Positions 51,086-60,166 are shown, counted from the first letter of the stretch. The stretch: DNA of 64,000 nucleotides from CAVQMB01 sp963713445 (GCA_963713445.1 CAVQMB010000043.1:1-64000), one strand, 5' to 3'. Numbers and translations: made by a program. Notes: generated by a model not told the origin, from the letters alone.

Positions 51086-52369
51086 TCAGCGGTAGCCGCG
51101 GACGTGTGACCAGCCACGGTAGGCAGCAGTATGCAGCTCGACGTTATGGACCCGCAGAATATCAACGCCTTGCTGGCATAAAGCAAGTGACGCGCCAACC
51201 GTCGCGTAGTCCCGTTCGGCACGGCTTCCCCAGGCGAAGTTGCGCAGGTGGGATTTGCGGGAATGGCCGATCAGCAGTCGCAGGCCGTGGTTGCGCAAGC
51301 GCCCTGTCTGCTGCAGCAGTGCCAGTGACTGGGCACCGGTCTTACCGAAACCAATACCGGGATCCAGGATGATGCGCTCCACCGCGATGCCGGCCGCCTG
51401 CCACTGTTCCAGACGTTCGCCCAGCCACTGCTCGACGGCTGCGACCGGGTCAGTGTCGGCAGGCAGGACGTGCTGTCGATCGGCGGGTAATCCAAGCTGG
51501 TGCATGGCGATCCAGGTGGCACCACCCGAGCGCGCCAGCGCCAGCATTGCGGGGTCACTCAGGCCACCCACATCGTTGATGATGTCGACGCCGGCGGCCA
51601 GCGCGCGTTCGGCCACCTCCGGATGGTAGGTGTCGACGCTCAATTGTGGCCGCAGCGGATCGTCACCCAGGTGTTGCTGGATACGCTCCAGCGCCGGCGC
51701 GAGTCGGGCCCATTCCAGTGCGGCGCTCAGCGGTTGCGCCCCGGGGCGGGTCGATTCGGCACCGAGGTCGATGATCTGGGCGCCGGCTCTGAGCAGTGCG
51801 GTGAGATGCGGCTCCAGCCGTTTCCAGTCGTTGAGCTCGCCGCCGTCGGAGAACGAATCCGGGGTCAGGTTGACGATTGCCATCCACAGCGGAATCGGCG
51901 TTGTGTTCCGGGTCCACTCCAACACTGTGTGCGCTTCCTTGCCAGGTATCCGCAGTCCGGGGTTGAGGTGCAGCAACGGCGTCAGCAGAAAATTCAGTTC
52001 GGTCAGTTCGGGGCGGGGTAGCGTCAGCTCCGGGGTGTCGATTGCGGTATCACCCCATAACAGCAGATCGATGTCGATCTCGCGCGGCGCCCAACGTGAC
52101 GCCGGCGGTGGTTGCATTGCGCGCTGCAGGGCCTTGGTGGCCTGTAAACAATCGTTCAACGTGCCATTGAACTTTGCTTCAAGGACTACGTTGAGAAACG
52201 GCCGATTCCAGTCCTCTGGTGCCAGCGCCGGCAGCCAGGCCGGCGACTCCACTACCGGTGACACCCGTTGTAGCGTGATGCCAAAACGCCTGAGGCCGGC
52301 GATGGCGCGCCGCAGATTGTCACGGCGGTGCCCCAGGTTGGATCCGAGTCCCAGGTATAGCGTGGTCAT
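51086..52369 (-). CDS. folKP: Bifunctional HPPK-dihydropteroate synthase fusion
   Basis: 427 residues in one frame. Residues 1-155: FolK (LGLGSNLGHRRDNL, WAPREIDIDLLLWGD, LPRPEL), which pyrophosphorylates hydroxymethyl-dihydropterin. Residues 160-427: FolP (AIVNLTPDSFSDGG, LGAESTRPGA, DIINDVGG, LDPGIGFGKT, LIGHSRKS), which joins it to p-aminobenzoate. Order is that of the reactions. Such fusions are usual in eukaryotes and known in a few bacteria; separate genes are the rule in gammaproteobacteria. Confidence 0.92.
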   Translation of the reverse strand: MTTLYLGLGSNLGHRRDNLRRAIAGLRRFGITLQRVSPVVESPAWLPALAPEDWNRPFLNVVLEAKFNGTLNDCLQATKALQRAMQPPPASRWAPREIDIDLLLWGDTAIDTPELTLPRPELTELNFLLTPLLHLNPGLRIPGKEAHTVLEWTRNTTPIPLWMAIVNLTPDSFSDGGELNDWKRLEPHLTALLRAGAQIIDLGAESTRPGAQPLSAALEWARLAPALERIQQHLGDDPLRPQLSVDTYHPEVAERALAAGVDIINDVGGLSDPAMLALARSGGATWIAMHQLGLPADRQHVLPADTDPVAAVEQWLGERLEQWQAAGIAVERIILDPGIGFGKTGAQSLALLQQTGRLRNHGLRLLIGHSRKSHLRNFAWGSRAERDYATVGASLALCQQGVDILRVHNVELHTAAYRGWSHVRGYR

Positions 52370-52531
52370 GAGTGGTCTGTTCGGCCCCTAAGCAATAACA
52401 AACATTTCGGCACGCGTCGGGACGCGCGCCGGCTCTGTCTTATATACTCCACGATATACGTGCCGCCACAAGCCCGCAATAATTAGCTATTCTGGTTAAA
52501 TTCGGTATGTTCGTTAGTTGGTCGAAGGCTC

Positions 52532-54100
52532 ATGGGAACCACCGATTTTTTGCGCTTTGCTGACTGCTTTACCGAAGCGCTGCTGATGGTTTCGTCGCAG
52601 GGGGGCTTGCTCGCCGCCAACGGTGCGGGCCGCGAGCTGTTGGGTTTGACCGGCCGGGTGACCGGTGAACCAGCGCTGGATGCCTTCGTCAATGAAGCCC
52701 CGGGGCGTCTGGTAGGGTATCTGCAAGCGTGTGCAGTGAGTGAGCGTCCGCTTACCAGCTCGCTGCATTTTCAGCGCCAGGGCGGGCCGGCGCAGGTGCT
52801 ATGCCAGGGCCGCGGGGTCAACTGTAACGACCCGGCGACACCCGTACTGGTGCGCTGCCTGCCGAGTCAGGGGCTGAGCTTCGACGCCAGCCTGTTGAGC
52901 AACTCACTGGATCAGTTGCGCCAGGAAATCGGCCGCCGGCAGCAGGTCGAGGCGCAGTTGTCGGATTCGATGGCCCATGCCCAGGCGGTGCTCGACACGG
53001 CGGCGGATACCATCATCACTATAGATCAACAGGGTATCATCCAGTCGTTCAACGCGGCGGCCGAGCGGCTATTCGGTTACCGGGCCGAAGAGATGATCGG
53101 CCAGAATGTCAGACTGCTGATGCCGCAGCCCTATCGCGAGGAACACGACGACTACCTGGACCGCTACTTGCGCACCGGTGAGAAGCGGATCATCGGTATC
53201 GGGCGGGAAGTGCAGGCGGTGCGCCGGGATGGTCGGATATTTCCAATCGAACTGGCGGTGAGCGAGATCCGCCTCGGCAAGACGCGGCATTTTACCGGCA
53301 TCATCCGCGATATCACCGAACGCAAACAGGCCGAGCAGCGTCTGCGTCAGCGCGAAGAGGAAGCCCGGCAGCAGCGCGAGCGGCTAGTGCACGTTGGCCG
53401 GCTCAGCACCATGGGGGAGCTGGCAGCAGGCATAGCCCACGAAATCAATCAGCCACTGACGGCGATTGCGGCCTACGCTAACGCCTGCCAGCGTCTGTTG
53501 ACACTGGCAGGCGGCGACCCGGCTGATGTGCTGGTAACGCTGGAAAAGATCAGCACTCAGGCGCAGCGGGCGGGGCAGGTAATCCAGCGCCTGCGGGGCA
53601 TGATCCGCAGGCGCGACAGTTGCCGCGAGCCCTGTGATCTGAACCGCCTGATCGAGGACACGCTGGTGCTGTCCGAGTCCGATGCCCGACTGCATGCGAT
53701 CGCGTTATCGACCGACCTGGCCGCAGAACCTCTGCCGGTTGTGGTCGATCCGATCCAGATCCAGCAGGTGTTGCTTAACCTGATCCGTAACGGCATCGAC
53801 GCGATGCTGGAAGCGGCTGCGAGTGACGCTGCCATTAAGGTCCGTACCGGGCGCCTGAACGACGACTTTGTCGAGGTCAGGGTGCGCGATCAGGGCGTCG
53901 GCATTCCGACCGAGCTTCGCAAGCAGCTGTTTAGTCCCTTTTTTACCACAAAGGCCCAGGGCATCGGCCTTGGCTTGTCGATCAGTCGTTCCATCATTAC
54001 CTCTCATGGGGGCCGGCTGGTGTGTGAGCCCAATCCCGACCGTGGTGTCAGCATGGTATTCACCCTGCCGTTGGCTCTGGAGGCAACTCGTGCCGACTAG
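52532..54100 (+). CDS. fixL: FixL-like haem-PAS sensor histidine kinase
   Basis: 522 residues, no membrane helices. A weak PAS at about 8-110, a coiled linker, then a PAS at 150-262 with the FixL haem residues by alignment to Bradyrhizobium FixL: His205 (EEHDDY) for His200, Arg211 for Arg206, Arg225 for Arg220. His214 is replaced by Arg219, as in the S. meliloti protein. HisKA has AHEINQPLTAIAAY, and the ATPase domain DQGVGIP and GLGLSISRSI. Predicted cytoplasmic O2 sensor, kinase on when haem is deoxy. Overlaps fixJ. Confidence 0.9.
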   Translation: MGTTDFLRFADCFTEALLMVSSQGGLLAANGAGRELLGLTGRVTGEPALDAFVNEAPGRLVGYLQACAVSERPLTSSLHFQRQGGPAQVLCQGRGVNCNDPATPVLVRCLPSQGLSFDASLLSNSLDQLRQEIGRRQQVEAQLSDSMAHAQAVLDTAADTIITIDQQGIIQSFNAAAERLFGYRAEEMIGQNVRLLMPQPYREEHDDYLDRYLRTGEKRIIGIGREVQAVRRDGRIFPIELAVSEIRLGKTRHFTGIIRDITERKQAEQRLRQREEEARQQRERLVHVGRLSTMGELAAGIAHEINQPLTAIAAYANACQRLLTLAGGDPADVLVTLEKISTQAQRAGQVIQRLRGMIRRRDSCREPCDLNRLIEDTLVLSESDARLHAIALSTDLAAEPLPVVVDPIQIQQVLLNLIRNGIDAMLEAAASDAAIKVRTGRLNDDFVEVRVRDQGVGIPTELRKQLFSPFFTTKAQGIGLGLSISRSIITSHGGRLVCEPNPDRGVSMVFTLPLALEATRAD

Positions 54101-54719
54101 GTTACAACGTGTGTTCGTAGTCGACGACGACGAGGCCGTACGTGATTCACTGGCTCTGCTGCTGCGTTCGGTGGGCCTGGAAGTGGCAAGTTTCGACGGT
54201 GCCCAGGCGTTCCTGGATGAGCTGAGCGAGCGTGATTGCGGCTGTCTGGTGCTGGATATCCGTATGCCCGGCATGAGCGGCTTGGAGTTACTGCAGCGGC
54301 TGCGTGATCAGGGCAACGAATTGCCCATCATCTTTATCACCGGCCATGGCGATGTGCCAATGGCGGTAGAAGCAATGAAGCTAGGGGCGCTGGATTTTCT
54401 ACAGAAGCCGTTCCGTGATCAGCAACTGCTGGACCGGATTCAGCAAGCCCTGGCGCAGGAATCATCGCAGCGCCAGTCGCGAGCTGGCCGTGACCAGCTG
54501 CGCCAGAGATTGAGCGATCTAACCGCGCGTGAACGCCAGGTACTGAACCGGCTGCTGGAAGGCAAGGCCAACAAGGTTATCGCGATCGAACTGGAACTCA
54601 GCCAGAGGACCGTGGAGATTCACCGGGCGCGGGTCATGGAGAAGATGCAGGCCCGGTCGCTCGCGGAACTGGTTCGGTTCGTGCTGCACGCCGACGGCGC
54701 TGATTCGCAGCCTATTTGA
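54090..54719 (+). CDS. fixJ: FixJ-like response regulator
   Basis: 209 residues from GTG 54090, overlapping the fixL stop, with GGAGG at proper spacing. Receiver: VVDDDEAVRD, phosphoacceptor Asp56 (CLVLDIRMPGMSG), Lys in FLQKPF. LuxR-type HTH: LTARERQVLNRLLEGKANKVIAIELELSQRTVEIHRARVMEKM. Cognate partner of FixL; activates transcription when phosphorylated, classically of fixK/FNR-type genes. Confidence 0.93.
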   Translation: MPTRLQRVFVVDDDEAVRDSLALLLRSVGLEVASFDGAQAFLDELSERDCGCLVLDIRMPGMSGLELLQRLRDQGNELPIIFITGHGDVPMAVEAMKLGALDFLQKPFRDQQLLDRIQQALAQESSQRQSRAGRDQLRQRLSDLTARERQVLNRLLEGKANKVIAIELELSQRTVEIHRARVMEKMQARSLAELVRFVLHADGADSQPI

Positions 54720-54729
54720 TTTAGATCAA
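54716..54729 (+). promoter_or_regulatory. FNR/FixK-type box (perfect)
   Basis: TTGAT-TTAG-ATCAA, full match to TTGAT-N4-ATCAA. It overlaps the fixJ stop and lies 36 bp before the receiver-only gene. The same 14-mer recurs at 61644. Confidence 0.8.
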
Positions 54730-54764
54730 TACGGTGCGGAATGGCTTGAGCGATGCTACGCCGC

Positions 54765-55163
54765 ATGAGCGAGCATCAGGTTGTTGCCAACGCAACCGTC
54801 TATGTGGTCGACGCCGATACGGCAGTGCGGGAGGGTTTACAGGCGCTGTTTGCCGCCTTGCCGAATCCGGTTCGGGTCTACCCCAGCGCCGAGGAATTCC
54901 TGGCCGAATTGCCAGCAGCGCCGTGCGGTTGTCTGATCGTGGAACTTAATCTGCCGGGCATTGACGGGCTGGAGTTGCTTGAGCAGTTGCGTCAGCGCGG
55001 CATCCAATTGCCGGTCATCATGCTGGCCACCAGCAGTGATGTGCCGACGGCGGTGCGTGCCATGCGTGGCGGAGCGCTGGACTTCATCGACAAGCCGTTC
55101 GTCGATCGGGTGCTATTGAGCCGGGTGCGCCAGGTTCTGACCATGGCACCGGTTGTAACCTGA
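54765..55163 (+). CDS. Receiver-only response regulator with Glu at the phosphoacceptor site
   Basis: 132 residues, a single FixJ-like receiver with no output domain. The acidic pocket VVDAD and the Lys (DFIDKPF) are kept, but the phosphorylated Asp is Glu60 (CLIVELNLPGIDG, against CLVLDIRMPGMSG in FixJ). Glu can mimic the phosphorylated state, so it may be locked active or act as a decoy for FixL. The start could be 54753 or 54765; the second is used. An FNR box lies just upstream. Confidence 0.85.
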   Translation: MSEHQVVANATVYVVDADTAVREGLQALFAALPNPVRVYPSAEEFLAELPAAPCGCLIVELNLPGIDGLELLEQLRQRGIQLPVIMLATSSDVPTAVRAMRGGALDFIDKPFVDRVLLSRVRQVLTMAPVVT

Positions 55164-55217
55164 GCATACGCGCGATAGGCGTTCGCTGAGATTCCAATTA
55201 CATCAAGGAGAAATTCG

Positions 55218-56042
55218 ATGGCACTCAAAGATATCCTGGTTCATGTCGATAACGGTAAGGCCAATCAGGCGCGGGTTGGTGCGGCGCTGCAACTGGCCCG
55301 GCAGCATGGTGCGCACCTGACCGGTTTGTTCGTGGTCCCTGAGTTTTTTATTCCCACCTACGCTGAGGTCCAGATACCCGCCGAGGTGTTCGAGGCCCAG
55401 GACAAAGCGGCGCAGGAGGAGGCTGGGCAGGCCGAGGCGGCTTTCCGTGATCTGGTTAAACCATCGAGCGTGGCGTTCGAATGGCATAGCATCAAAGGCT
55501 ATCCCGACCGGGAATTGATCGCCCGCAGTGCCTTTACCGACCTGGTGGTCATCAGCCAGGCCGAGCGCCGCAGCCGCTTCGGCGAGGGCAATGAACTGGA
55601 AGACCTGGTGCTGCTAGGTGCCGCCAGACCGATTTTGTTGATCCCGTATATCGGCGCTCCGGCTGTGATCGGCAAGCGGGTGCTCGTGGCCTGGAATAAT
55701 TCACGCGAGTCAGTGCGGGCAGTGAACGACGCAATGCCGCTATTGCAACAGGCCGACAAAGTCACCGTGCTGGCCGTCAATCCGCCGGCCGGTTCAGGCG
55801 ATATTCCGACCGCCGACATCTGCAAGCATCTGGCACGTCACGGTGTCAAGGCCGAGGCCAGCCAGACCGTTGCCAAGGACATCGAGGTGGCCGATGTGCT
55901 GTTGTCCCGGGCATCCGATGACAACATCGATCTTCTGGTGCTGGGTGCGTACGGGCATACCCGGCTATGGGAAACGGTACTCGGCGGTGTGAGTCGTGAC
56001 GTGTTGGCACACATGACAGTGCCCGTGTTGATGGCGCACTGA
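55218..56042 (+). CDS. Tandem-domain universal stress protein
   Basis: 274 residues with two Usp domains. The second carries GAYGHTRLWETVLGGVSRDVLAHMTVPVLMAH, matching the GxxG-N9-GxS ATP-binding pattern. The first, ending ARPILLIPY, lacks it. Good AAGGAG site. Cytoplasmic stress and growth-arrest protein by family. Confidence 0.9.
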   Translation: MALKDILVHVDNGKANQARVGAALQLARQHGAHLTGLFVVPEFFIPTYAEVQIPAEVFEAQDKAAQEEAGQAEAAFRDLVKPSSVAFEWHSIKGYPDRELIARSAFTDLVVISQAERRSRFGEGNELEDLVLLGAARPILLIPYIGAPAVIGKRVLVAWNNSRESVRAVNDAMPLLQQADKVTVLAVNPPAGSGDIPTADICKHLARHGVKAEASQTVAKDIEVADVLLSRASDDNIDLLVLGAYGHTRLWETVLGGVSRDVLAHMTVPVLMAH

Positions 56043-56112
56043 TCTGTTCCCGGTGGGCGGATCGCATTGAGCGATCGGCCGGCGCGTGTTCAACTCACAA
56101 GAGGTATAGGCG

Positions 56113-56550
56113 ATGGCAAAAACCTGGATTCTGGTAGGCGACAGTAGCCGGGCCAGGCTGCTACTGGCGGAGCATACCAATGCGCCACTGCAGGAACTGG
56201 ATACATTGGAAAATCCTGCGGCGCGGCTGCGCAATCAGGACCTGAGCAGTGATGGGCCCGGTCGCAGTTTCGATAGCGCCGGCCGGGGGCGGCATGCGAT
56301 GGAACAGCGCGAAAGCCCCAAGCACCACGAGGCCGCGACGTTTGCACGGCACTTGGCCGAACGACTTGAGCAGGCCCGCGGCCATGGCGAACTGGAACGC
56401 CTGGTGTTGGTGGCGCCACCACGATTCCTGGGATTGCTGCGTGATGAAATGGGCACTGATCTGAGTCGTTTGGTGATCGCCGAAATCGACAAGGATCTGA
56501 CCGCGGTTGATGCCAGCGAACTGCGTACACACCTCGAAGTACTGGTGTAA
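56113..56550 (+). CDS. Host_attach-family protein
   Basis: 145 residues resembling the family named for a plant-attachment protein of Agrobacterium: TWILVGDSSRARLLLAE, GRSFDSAGRGRHAMEQRESPKHHEAATFARHLAERL, VLVAPPRFLGLLR, IDKDLTAVDASELRTHL. In free-living bacteria these usually lie among stress genes, as here. Cytoplasmic; function unknown. Confidence 0.85.
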   Translation: MAKTWILVGDSSRARLLLAEHTNAPLQELDTLENPAARLRNQDLSSDGPGRSFDSAGRGRHAMEQRESPKHHEAATFARHLAERLEQARGHGELERLVLVAPPRFLGLLRDEMGTDLSRLVIAEIDKDLTAVDASELRTHLEVLV

Positions 56551-56666
56551 AGTTTGTGCGTTGTGCTGACCTGCGCGGTTTCGCCGGCTCTTGAAACAGT
56601 GGCCGGCTGACCCAACTGAAATGATTACGGCACGCCCGATCGTGTGGTTACTTTCAGGTCAGGATC

Positions 56667-57113
56667 ATGAGTGAATCTGTACACGTTGTCTGTCCCCATT
56701 GCGATGCTGTCAATCGGCTTCCACGCCCCCGTCTGGGGGATGGGGGCCACTGCGGACAGTGCCGTCAACGCTTGTTCGAGGCTCAGCCGGTGACGTTGAC
56801 CGCGGGTAACTTTCAGCGCCACGTCGAGCGCAGTGATCTCCCCGTGCTGGTGGACTTCTGGGCGCCGTGGTGTGGACCGTGCAAAGCTATGGCACCGGTG
56901 CTTAACCAGGCGGCGGGACAACTCGAGCCGCAGCTGCGCGTGGCCAAACTGAATACCGATGAGGCGAGTGCCATTGCCGGCCGTAACCATATCCGCAGCA
57001 TTCCAACGCTGATCCTGTTTCGCAATGGTCAGGAGGTGGCACGCCAGAGCGGGGCTGTCGACCTGAGTCAGCTGTTGAACTGGTTGCGACCGCATCTCGC
57101 GGCTGCTGCTTGA
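56667..57113 (+). CDS. trxC: Thioredoxin 2
   Basis: 148 residues. An N-terminal zinc finger (CPHC ... CGQC) marks TrxC, followed by the thioredoxin fold with FWAPWCGPCKAMAP and SIPTLILFRNG. Reduces protein disulfides; zinc finger thought to tune redox response. Between Host_attach and hsp20. Confidence 0.94.
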   Translation: MSESVHVVCPHCDAVNRLPRPRLGDGGHCGQCRQRLFEAQPVTLTAGNFQRHVERSDLPVLVDFWAPWCGPCKAMAPVLNQAAGQLEPQLRVAKLNTDEASAIAGRNHIRSIPTLILFRNGQEVARQSGAVDLSQLLNWLRPHLAAAA

Positions 57114-57228
57114 CCGGATCGGTAGGACAGCGAGCGCTATAGTGAGTGGCGCCATTGTTGAAGGGTTCTAAGCGCGTTGTTGGGGGAAGTTCTAGCGATC
57201 GGTGCCGGCACGGCTGAGACGCGGACGA

Positions 57229-57242
57229 TTGACCTGGGTCAA
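57229..57242 (+). promoter_or_regulatory. FNR/FixK-type box upstream of hsp20
   Basis: TTGAC-CTGG-GTCAA, a symmetric variant that fits the FixK consensus better than E. coli FNR. Centre 68 bp before the hsp20 start, leaving room for a start point about 41 bp downstream. Confidence 0.65.
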
Positions 57243-57303
57243 AGACGTGTGGACCGGGCACCGGCAAACTAACCATATTGGCATGTGAACAAGGAGCTCA
57301 ATC

Positions 57304-57798
57304 ATGGCAAACAAGACTGAAGCTAAGAACGTATCCCGCAAACCAGCCAATCCGATCGTCAATCTCCGCGACGAAATCGATCAGGTGTTCAGTAACTTCA
57401 TGCAGGGCTGGCCGCGTATGGACTGGATGGCTGATTTCGAACCTTTTCGACTGGCTGGCTCTGCGTTGGCGCCCAGCGTGGACGTCAGTGAGGCCGATGG
57501 ATCGTATGAGATCAGGGCCGAATTGCCCGGCGTCGACAGTAAGGATATCGAGCTGACCCTGAAGGACAATGTCCTAAGCCTCAAGGCTGAAAAAAAGAGC
57601 GAACGGGATGAGCAAGCCAAGGATTACCATCTGAGCGAGCGCCGCTATGGCATGTTCCAGCGCGCGTTTCAGCTCCCTGACAACGCCGATGCCGATGCCA
57701 TCAGCACAACGTTCTCTCAGGGCGTTCTGACCATCACGCTGCCGAAGACGGAGAAGGTATCACCCAGCACACGCCGTATTGAAGTTAAGGCCGGCTAA
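57304..57798 (+). CDS. Small heat-shock protein Hsp20
   Basis: 164 residues. Alpha-crystallin domain at about 55-150: SVDVSEADGSYEIRAELPGVDSKDIELTLKDNVLSLKAEK, the SERRYGMFQRAFQLP strand and FSQGVLTITLPK. Holdase chaperone. AAGGAG site at proper spacing; an FNR/FixK box in the promoter. Confidence 0.94.
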   Translation: MANKTEAKNVSRKPANPIVNLRDEIDQVFSNFMQGWPRMDWMADFEPFRLAGSALAPSVDVSEADGSYEIRAELPGVDSKDIELTLKDNVLSLKAEKKSERDEQAKDYHLSERRYGMFQRAFQLPDNADADAISTTFSQGVLTITLPKTEKVSPSTRRIEVKAG

Positions 57799-57869
57799 GC
57801 CAGCGCTGTGCTGCATTGCGTTATGGAACGGGGCGGCTCATCACAGTCACCCCGTTCGCATAAGGGCTA

Positions 57870-58268
57870 TTACAGTGTGGGCTGACCAGGGTGAGCATGG
57901 GTTTGCTCGTGGCGGGTCTGGCAGCCGATGCAGCGCAACGCGGCGGGGTTCGCCTTGAGTCGTTGATAGCCGATCGGTTTGTCATCGTCGATGCACAAGC
58001 CGTAAGCGCCATCGCTCAAGCGGGCGAGCGCCATTTCGATCTCACGCAATTGCTGAATATGGCGGTCGAGTAGGCCCAGATTGAGTTCCGCGAGCTCGTC
58101 GGCCACCGATTGGTCGCCCTCGTCGTGACCGCCTTCAGTCATGTAGAGATACTGGTCGTTGCCGGACTCACGCAGTGCCTGCCCCACATCGTGCTTCAGG
58201 GTCGCATACTGCTGCTTGAGCAGCGCTTCCAGTTCGCTGAGCTCACGCTCACTCAGATTCTCGCTCAT
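57870..58268 (-). CDS. DksA/TraR-like protein with incomplete zinc finger
   Basis: 132 residues. A long N-terminal coiled coil (LSERELSELEALLKQQYATLKHDV), then YGLCIDDDKPIGYQRLKANPAALRCIGCQ. In the first CxxC pair the second Cys is replaced by Asp (CIDD), leaving three of four zinc ligands. Coiled coil as in DksA, so it may still bind RNA polymerase. An in-frame RLKANP signature supports the family. Confidence 0.82.
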   Translation of the reverse strand: MSENLSERELSELEALLKQQYATLKHDVGQALRESGNDQYLYMTEGGHDEGDQSVADELAELNLGLLDRHIQQLREIEMALARLSDGAYGLCIDDDKPIGYQRLKANPAALRCIGCQTRHEQTHAHPGQPTL

Positions 58269-58305
58269 CGAGTACTCCTTAAATTGGTAATGTTTTGTGG
58301 TGAAT

Positions 58306-59589
58306 TCAGGGCGATGGCAAACTCGCGAAAAACGTGATCGTCGAATCTGGCCACAGCACCACCAGCATTACACCGGCAACAATCCCTATACTGCTCAGCA
58401 AAGCAACGCGACGCAACAGCGGCAGTGTTCCCAGCAAGCCTACTATACCCAGTTTGAAACCGAGGTTAGCCAACACGGCGACCAGGATTAGGCGCCATCC
58501 CGTACCGGGTCCGAGCTGGCCGGTACTGACCAGCCGGGCGGTGGACAAGGTAATAGCATCGACATCGGTGAGGCCCGATACCATGGCCAGCGGATACAGA
58601 GCTTGGTCGCCGAACCCGTGCTCCAGGGCCGCTGCCGCCAGCAATACCAGCGCATACAAGCCACCGAACACTAGTGCCGGGCGAAGTTCCGCCGGATTGC
58701 TGAGTTGCGGTGTTGCACCCGCGTCGCTGGGCGTCCACAACAGGGCGATTGCCGCGACCGCAAGGTTGATCAGCAGCAACACGATTAGTGGCGGCGCCAT
58801 TACTTGCCAATAGCGGCTGGCCACGACCCCAACCTCTGTCAGCACCCGTGCATAAACCACGGTGGACGCCAGCACGATCACCAATGCTGACGCTGACGGT
58901 CGCAGTACACCGCTGCGGGTCTGACGGCTGTAGCTAAAGGTCGTCGCCGTGCTCGAGACGAGGCCGCCGAGCAGTCCGCCGAGCAGGGTGCCGGCGCGCG
59001 TGTTCAGGACCTGGTAGCCGACATATCCGGCCAGATTCAGGCCGACGATCAGTACTACCATCAGCCAGATCTGAAACGGATTGAGTACCTGGAATGGACC
59101 GTAGCTGCGGTCGGGTAACAAGGGCAGCACGATCAGGGCGATCACCACGAAGCGGACGATCGCAGCGAGGTCGGATTCACCCAGTTGCTGGACGAAATGG
59201 TGTAGCGGCTGCTTGGCATACAACAGAACCAGCAGCGTGCCGGTCACCGCGAGTGCCACAGCCGGTGCGCCATCCGCCAGCCACGCCCCTACCGCGTACA
59301 TCACCAGCACTGCGGCTTCGGTGGTGATCCCCGGGCTTGCCCGTTCCAGCAAAGGCGGCCGCCGCAAATCCTCGACGGCGAGCAAGGCCACCACGGCCAG
59401 CAGCCCTCCAGGTACCAGCAGGCCGCCGTAGCGGTTGGCCAGCAGCCCACATAAGGTGCCGAACACCGTTACCAAGGGGAGCGTGCGGATGCCAGCCAGT
59501 GATTTTTCTACCCGTTGACGCTGCAACCCCACCAACAGGCCCAGGCCCACCGCTGTCGCCAGCGACTTCAGTACGCCGAGATCGACCAC
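58306..59589 (-). CDS. MgtC/SapB-DUF4010 membrane protein
   Basis: 427 residues with about 12 helices. N-terminal MgtC-like part (GLLVGLQRQRVEKSLAGIRTLPLV ... GITTEAAVLVMYAVGAW), then the DUF4010 part (GGLLGGLVSSTATTFSYSRQTR, YPLAMVSGLTDVDAITLSTA). Function of the family is unclear. Sits in the stress block. Confidence 0.87.
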   Translation of the reverse strand: MVDLGVLKSLATAVGLGLLVGLQRQRVEKSLAGIRTLPLVTVFGTLCGLLANRYGGLLVPGGLLAVVALLAVEDLRRPPLLERASPGITTEAAVLVMYAVGAWLADGAPAVALAVTGTLLVLLYAKQPLHHFVQQLGESDLAAIVRFVVIALIVLPLLPDRSYGPFQVLNPFQIWLMVVLIVGLNLAGYVGYQVLNTRAGTLLGGLLGGLVSSTATTFSYSRQTRSGVLRPSASALVIVLASTVVYARVLTEVGVVASRYWQVMAPPLIVLLLINLAVAAIALLWTPSDAGATPQLSNPAELRPALVFGGLYALVLLAAAALEHGFGDQALYPLAMVSGLTDVDAITLSTARLVSTGQLGPGTGWRLILVAVLANLGFKLGIVGLLGTLPLLRRVALLSSIGIVAGVMLVVLWPDSTITFFASLPSP

Positions 59590-59638
59590 CGGCCGATTTC
59601 TGCGATGCGCGGGACAGCGGTCGCGGGCTGCTAGCGGC

Positions 59639-60166
59639 CTATTTGACGGTCACGCACGTGCATTTGGCCAGTTGGCTCACTTTGTGTGAGACGCTGCCCA
59701 TCATCAAGCCCTTGAGGTCGCTCAGCCCGCGGCTACCCAATACGATCAGATCGGCCTTCTCGTCGGCGGCGCACGCGAGTATGCGCTCCACGGGTTCGCC
59801 TTCCTCCAGACGGGTGACGACCTTACCGCCGCTGTGCACCGCGTCCTTGGCCTCGGTCAGCACATGCTGGCCGAGCGCCATCAGCACCTTGTTAGTCAGT
59901 TCGGCGTTGTCGCGCAGGCTGGCAATCCGTGTGGACCAATCGCCCGGGGTTGCGAATGCCAGATCATTGAGAACGGCCTTGTTACCGGTATCGACAAGGT
60001 GCTCGACCTCTGCCATGTGGCGCGCATCGGGCGTAAGCTGCTTGGGATTGACCACATGCACCAGGACCAGCTTGGCGCCATATTTTTCGGCCAGGTCACC
60101 AGCCAATGCCACAGCCTTACGAGCATGCTCGGAGTTGTCGGTTGCCGCGAGTATGGTCTTGAACAT
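59639..60166 (-). CDS. Universal stress protein, single domain
   Basis: 175 residues from ATG 60166 (MFKTILAATDNSEHARKAVALA), with GCAGGAGG upstream. ATP-binding pattern GSRGLSDLKGLMMGSVSHKV near the end. An FNR box lies about 70 bp upstream. Confidence 0.92.
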   Translation of the reverse strand: MFKTILAATDNSEHARKAVALAGDLAEKYGAKLVLVHVVNPKQLTPDARHMAEVEHLVDTGNKAVLNDLAFATPGDWSTRIASLRDNAELTNKVLMALGQHVLTEAKDAVHSGGKVVTRLEEGEPVERILACAADEKADLIVLGSRGLSDLKGLMMGSVSHKVSQLAKCTCVTVK

